The notes under the pieces: model-generated
Database searches by the model: none
What the model saw: the letters and a program-made list of their open reading frames with translations, nothing else
What the model was told of the DNA's origin: nothing
NCBI GenBank assembly: GCA_023390905.1
Contig: JAEWBY010000050.1
Location: 1-55,274 of the forward strand
Origin: Pseudomonadota bacterium
GTDB lineage: Bacteria > Pseudomonadota > Gammaproteobacteria > Xanthomonadales > Xanthomonadaceae
Direction: 5' to 3'
DNA length: 55,274 nucleotides
In this document: piece after piece, positions 52,239 to 55,274 of the stretch
Layout of the letters: each line of letters opens with the position of its first letter
Numbering within the stretch: position 1 is the first letter of the stretch
Program-made: the position numbers and the translations under genes

Positions 52239-55049
52239 TCAGAACTGGAACCGCAGCGAGGCCATGTAGCGTCGGCCGCTGCGATAGACGCCGCGGGTCA
52301 GGCGTTCGGTGGTTGCGTAGCTGTGGTAGGCCTCGTCCAGCAGGTTCATCGCTTCCAGGCTGACGCTGAAGGAATCGGTGATCTTGTAGGCGACCGAGGC
52401 ATCGACCGACTTGTACGGGCGCGTCCACAGGTTGTCGCCGCGATCGACGTTGGTGAAGTACTCGCTGCGGTACGAGTACGTCACGCGCGCGCTCCAGTCG
52501 TCGTTCTCGAAGAACGGGCTGAGGTTGTACTGGATCTTCGAGTTGTACGGCAGCGGATCGCCGGTGCTCGACTTGCCGTCGGAGTAGGTGTAGTTCGCCA
52601 CCACGCCGAAGCCATCGCCGAAGTTGTACTGGTACGCGAGCGAAATGCCCTTGATTTCAGCGGTGCCGGCGTTGTCCGGCCGCGAGACCTGGTAGACCGT
52701 CTCGCGGCCCTGGCTCTGGTTGAAATGGCTTTCGGCGCGGGTGGTTTCCAGCACGTAATCGGAGATGTCCTTGTAGAACACGGTGCCGGCCAGGATCGCG
52801 TTCTCGGAGAAATACCACTCGGCCGAGAAATCCAGATTGGTCGACTTGTACGGATCCAGATCCGGATTGCCGCCGCCGCCGGTCAGCGTCTGATCGCCGA
52901 GCCACAGATAGCTCGACATCTGGCCGAAGTTGGGACGCGAGATGACCTTGGCCGCCGAGAAGCGCAGCACCCAATCGTCGGTGAGGTCATAGACCAGGTT
53001 CACGTTCGGCAGCACGTTGTTGTATTTCTTCTTCACGCTGACCGGCGCGTAGCCGGTGGCCGGACACGGCGGCGGTACGTCGGTCGCCACACAGGCCCAG
53101 CTTGCGCTTTCCGATTCGGTCTGCACGTAGCGCACGCCGACGTTGCCGCGCAGACGATCGAAACTGAAGTCGCCCTGCAGATACGCCGCATTCACGTCCT
53201 CGTCGATCGTCCACGTGTTGGCCGCGAAAGAGGGATCATTGAAGGTGCTGGGCACCGGCATCGTCTGCCACGGTGCGAGCCAGTCGCCGCTGAGGATGTA
53301 GTCGGCCAGCGCCCAGCCGTCGATGGTGAAGCGGTTGTTGAGATCGCCGACGTTGGAGAATCCGTTGAGGTAGTTGCCGGGCACCGGACGCGGGTTGAAC
53401 ATCGAGGCCGGCGCATCGCCGTAGCCCGCGACCGCGGCCAGCGATACGCCGCCCATGACCTGGCCAGTTTCGTGTTCGCGGCGCTTGATGCCGAACCGCA
53501 GCAGGTACAGCGGCGAATCGAAGCGCAGGCCGAAATCGATCTGGCCGTATTTTTCCTCATCGCGATTGGGCTTGAACACCACGTTGCCGCCCCAGCCGGG
53601 ATTCCAGGTCGCCGCGCTGTCCGGATCCGAGCCCCAGCCGCCGTCCATGCGGAACGAGGCCGGATTGGTGAACGGGTTGTTGCCGTGATAGGTCACGCTG
53701 CCGGGGAAATGCGGCGCGCCGCTGATGTCGTACGTGTAATCGGCCCAGTTGAGGAATTCGCCGAACACCTGGCGGCTGGTGCCGCCCTTGGCTTCGGTGG
53801 TGCCGAGCACGGCCGAGGCGAACCAGCGCTCGTCGTTCCAGGTGGCCTTCAGATCGTAGGACTCGGTGTCCACTTCGGCCTGGCGGTTCTGCAGATCGTA
53901 GACGCTGAGTGCGTTGCGGAACGTACCGCGCGTGATGACGCCATTGTCGATGGTGACGTCGGTGAGCCTCATCAGTCCATTCCACGCGTTGCCCATGAAG
54001 GCGAACATCGACTGATTCATGTTGTCGTAGCTGGCATCGACGCGCAGCGCGTTGAACTCCAGGTTCAACTTGTCGGTCGGCTTGAACTGCAGCGCCACCG
54101 AATAGGTATCGCGCTTGCGTTCCTGTTCGAAGTAGGAGGCGCTGAGCGAGTTGGGCCCGCGTGCATCGAGGTTGGCTTCCAGCGTGGCCGCGCATTCGCC
54201 CACGCACGACGCCGGCAGCGTCGGTTGCGAGCCGTCCGGATTCGGCGGTCGCGACCAGTCCGGCGGCAGATTGTTGACCGAACCGCCACCGCCCTGGCCG
54301 TCGCGATAATCGCGCGCGGACACCGAGCCATAGGCTTCGACGCCATCGCGGCGGATGTTCTCGGTCGCGGTCTGCGCCGACACGATGATGCCGAAGTTGT
54401 CGGCCGCGTTCTTCCAGCCGAACATCACCGAGGCCTGCGGATCGAAGTCGCGCACGCGATCGTTGTACAGCGAGCTGACCTGCCCGGAGATCAACGTGCG
54501 GTCTTCCAGGTCCAGCGGCTTGCGCGTGCTGACGATCACCGTGCCGCCAATGGAGCCTTCGTCGATGTGCGCTTCGGGCGATTTGTAGACTTCCACCTTG
54601 CTGACGATCTGCGGCGCCAGCAGCGAATAATTGAACGTTCGGCCGGGCTGATCGACGATGAACCAGTCCGCCGAGGCCACCGTCTGCCCGTTGAGCAGCG
54701 TGCGGTTGAGCGCCGGATCGGTGCCGAGGATGCTGACCTTCTCGCCCTGTCCGAACAGGCGATCGATGGTGACGCCGGGAATGATCGTCATCGCCTCGGC
54801 GACGTTGGTGGCCGGAAACTTGCCGACGTCCTCGGCGGTGATGACATCGACGATCGCATCGGCGTTGCGCTTGGTGTCCAGCGCCTGTTGCAGGCTTCCG
54901 CGGATGCCGGTGACGGTGACGCGATCCAGTTCGGTGGCCTGGTTTTCCGGCGCCGGCGGCGCGGCACTGTCCTGCGCCTGTTGGGCGTGCGCGGTGATGC
55001 TCAGACACATCACGATCGCGGCGGATAATGCGGTCTTGCGGTAACTCAT
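52239..55049 (-). CDS. TonB-dependent receptor, oligosaccharide-uptake type
   Basis: The 936-residue outer-membrane transporter has a signal peptide (about 1-23), a TonB-box-like region (ELDRVTVTGIRGSL), a plug domain (about 55-190, with AEDVGKFPATNVAEAM and GSIGGTVIVSTRKPL) and a 22-strand barrel ending in aromatic RFQF. This is the large TonB receptor class expanded in Xanthomonas-type bacteria for plant and chitin sugars. Downstream lies a secreted GH20 hexosaminidase and upstream a glucokinase-family gene, so the likely cargo is chito-oligosaccharides; this is inference. GGGAGAG precedes the ATG at 55049. Confidence 0.92.
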   Translation of the reverse strand: MSYRKTALSAAIVMCLSITAHAQQAQDSAAPPAPENQATELDRVTVTGIRGSLQQALDTKRNADAIVDVITAEDVGKFPATNVAEAMTIIPGVTIDRLFGQGEKVSILGTDPALNRTLLNGQTVASADWFIVDQPGRTFNYSLLAPQIVSKVEVYKSPEAHIDEGSIGGTVIVSTRKPLDLEDRTLISGQVSSLYNDRVRDFDPQASVMFGWKNAADNFGIIVSAQTATENIRRDGVEAYGSVSARDYRDGQGGGGSVNNLPPDWSRPPNPDGSQPTLPASCVGECAATLEANLDARGPNSLSASYFEQERKRDTYSVALQFKPTDKLNLEFNALRVDASYDNMNQSMFAFMGNAWNGLMRLTDVTIDNGVITRGTFRNALSVYDLQNRQAEVDTESYDLKATWNDERWFASAVLGTTEAKGGTSRQVFGEFLNWADYTYDISGAPHFPGSVTYHGNNPFTNPASFRMDGGWGSDPDSAATWNPGWGGNVVFKPNRDEEKYGQIDFGLRFDSPLYLLRFGIKRREHETGQVMGGVSLAAVAGYGDAPASMFNPRPVPGNYLNGFSNVGDLNNRFTIDGWALADYILSGDWLAPWQTMPVPSTFNDPSFAANTWTIDEDVNAAYLQGDFSFDRLRGNVGVRYVQTESESASWACVATDVPPPCPATGYAPVSVKKKYNNVLPNVNLVYDLTDDWVLRFSAAKVISRPNFGQMSSYLWLGDQTLTGGGGNPDLDPYKSTNLDFSAEWYFSENAILAGTVFYKDISDYVLETTRAESHFNQSQGRETVYQVSRPDNAGTAEIKGISLAYQYNFGDGFGVVANYTYSDGKSSTGDPLPYNSKIQYNLSPFFENDDWSARVTYSYRSEYFTNVDRGDNLWTRPYKSVDASVAYKITDSFSVSLEAMNLLDEAYHSYATTERLTRGVYRSGRRYMASLRFQF

Positions 55050-55131
55050 GCTGTCTCTCCCATCATGATTGGTTGTCACCTGCACGGCAGGCAGTGCGTG
55101 GCCGGACTCCCCGGTGGGCCATGGGCCTGTT

Positions 55132-55274
55132 TCATTGCGCGTTGCGTTGATCGAGGTACCAGCTTGCGGCGCCGATGACGCCGAGTTGCCCGTGCTCGAC
55201 CAGCTTCACGGGAATGCGTTCGAGCGCCTGTCGCATCGGTCCCTTGTTGAGGAAGCGGGGTACGAAGTCGCTGT
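55132..55274 (-). CDS. Glucokinase-family protein, C-terminal fragment at the window edge
   Basis: Only the last 46 residues are inside the window; the gene continues to the right. The visible part has RFLNKGPMRQALERIPV, LVEHGQLGVIGAA and ASWYL, which resembles the C-terminus of Glk-type sugar kinases (KG.....L..IPV....-GLLGAA). In this locus it probably phosphorylates GlcNAc or glucose released by the hexosaminidase. The call rests on a short stretch. It is 82 bases upstream of the TonB receptor on the same strand and may be cotranscribed with it. Confidence 0.6.
   Translation of the reverse strand, partial: SDFVPRFLNKGPMRQALERIPVKLVEHGQLGVIGAASWYLDQRNAQ

Overview
The window is 55.3 kb of GC-rich bacterial chromosome, densely packed with housekeeping genes on both strands. 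No phage, insertion sequence, CRISPR array, rRNA or tRNA was seen. The organism looks like a gammaproteobacterium of the Xanthomonadaceae/Lysobacteraceae (Xanthomonas-Luteimonas-Lysobacter type). This is an inference from four things: the cox/cta gene order, a hexosaminidase next to a large TonB-dependent receptor and a glucokinase-family gene, the DUF1820 and DUF2909 small proteins, and intergenic heptanucleotide repeats.

Layout. 0-3 kb: ubiJ-ubiB (ubiquinone accessory factors) and a lipoprotein amidase. 3-10 kb: an M16 protease divergent from truC, a MAPEG membrane protein bracketed by inverted heptamer repeats, an M28 lipoprotein peptidase, and a secreted protein built of 18-19-residue VNG repeats. 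10-16.9 kb: gpmI-envC, a ctpA-type protease, a CPA2 antiporter, a DUF1820 protein and a rhomboid protease. 17-22 kb: a FadL-type porin closed by a strong terminator, a low-GC sulfotransferase-like gene that looks acquired, and two paralogous membrane GGDEF proteins. 22-25.2 kb: putA.

25.4-34.1 kb is a complete aa3 cytochrome c oxidase locus: DUF2244, coxB, coxA, a 44-residue assembly peptide, ctaG, coxC, DUF2909 (opposite strand), SURF1, a SCO-like protein, ctaA and ctaB. Structural subunits, copper delivery and heme A synthesis are together. A near-consensus FNR/Anr box lies upstream, and a second one precedes ppk2 at 35.1 kb.

35-42 kb: an S9 peptidase, then a leftward block rpsU, yqeY, GNAT, yihY, dnaG and a small phosphatase, which is a version of the macromolecular synthesis operon with extra genes inserted. 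42-44.7 kb: tsaD, folB and a divergent folK, overlapping convergently with a pteridine-reductase-like gene.

44.8-48.1 kb holds the least understood system: a circularly permuted ATP-grasp enzyme and an alpha-E protein (translationally coupled) facing an Anbu-type proteasome-like peptidase. 48-49.8 kb: a MidA-type methyltransferase and a VanZ-like protein. 49.8-55.3 kb: a leftward chitin/GlcNAc-type locus of GH20 hexosaminidase, TonB-dependent receptor and the C-terminus of a glucokinase-family protein that runs off the window.
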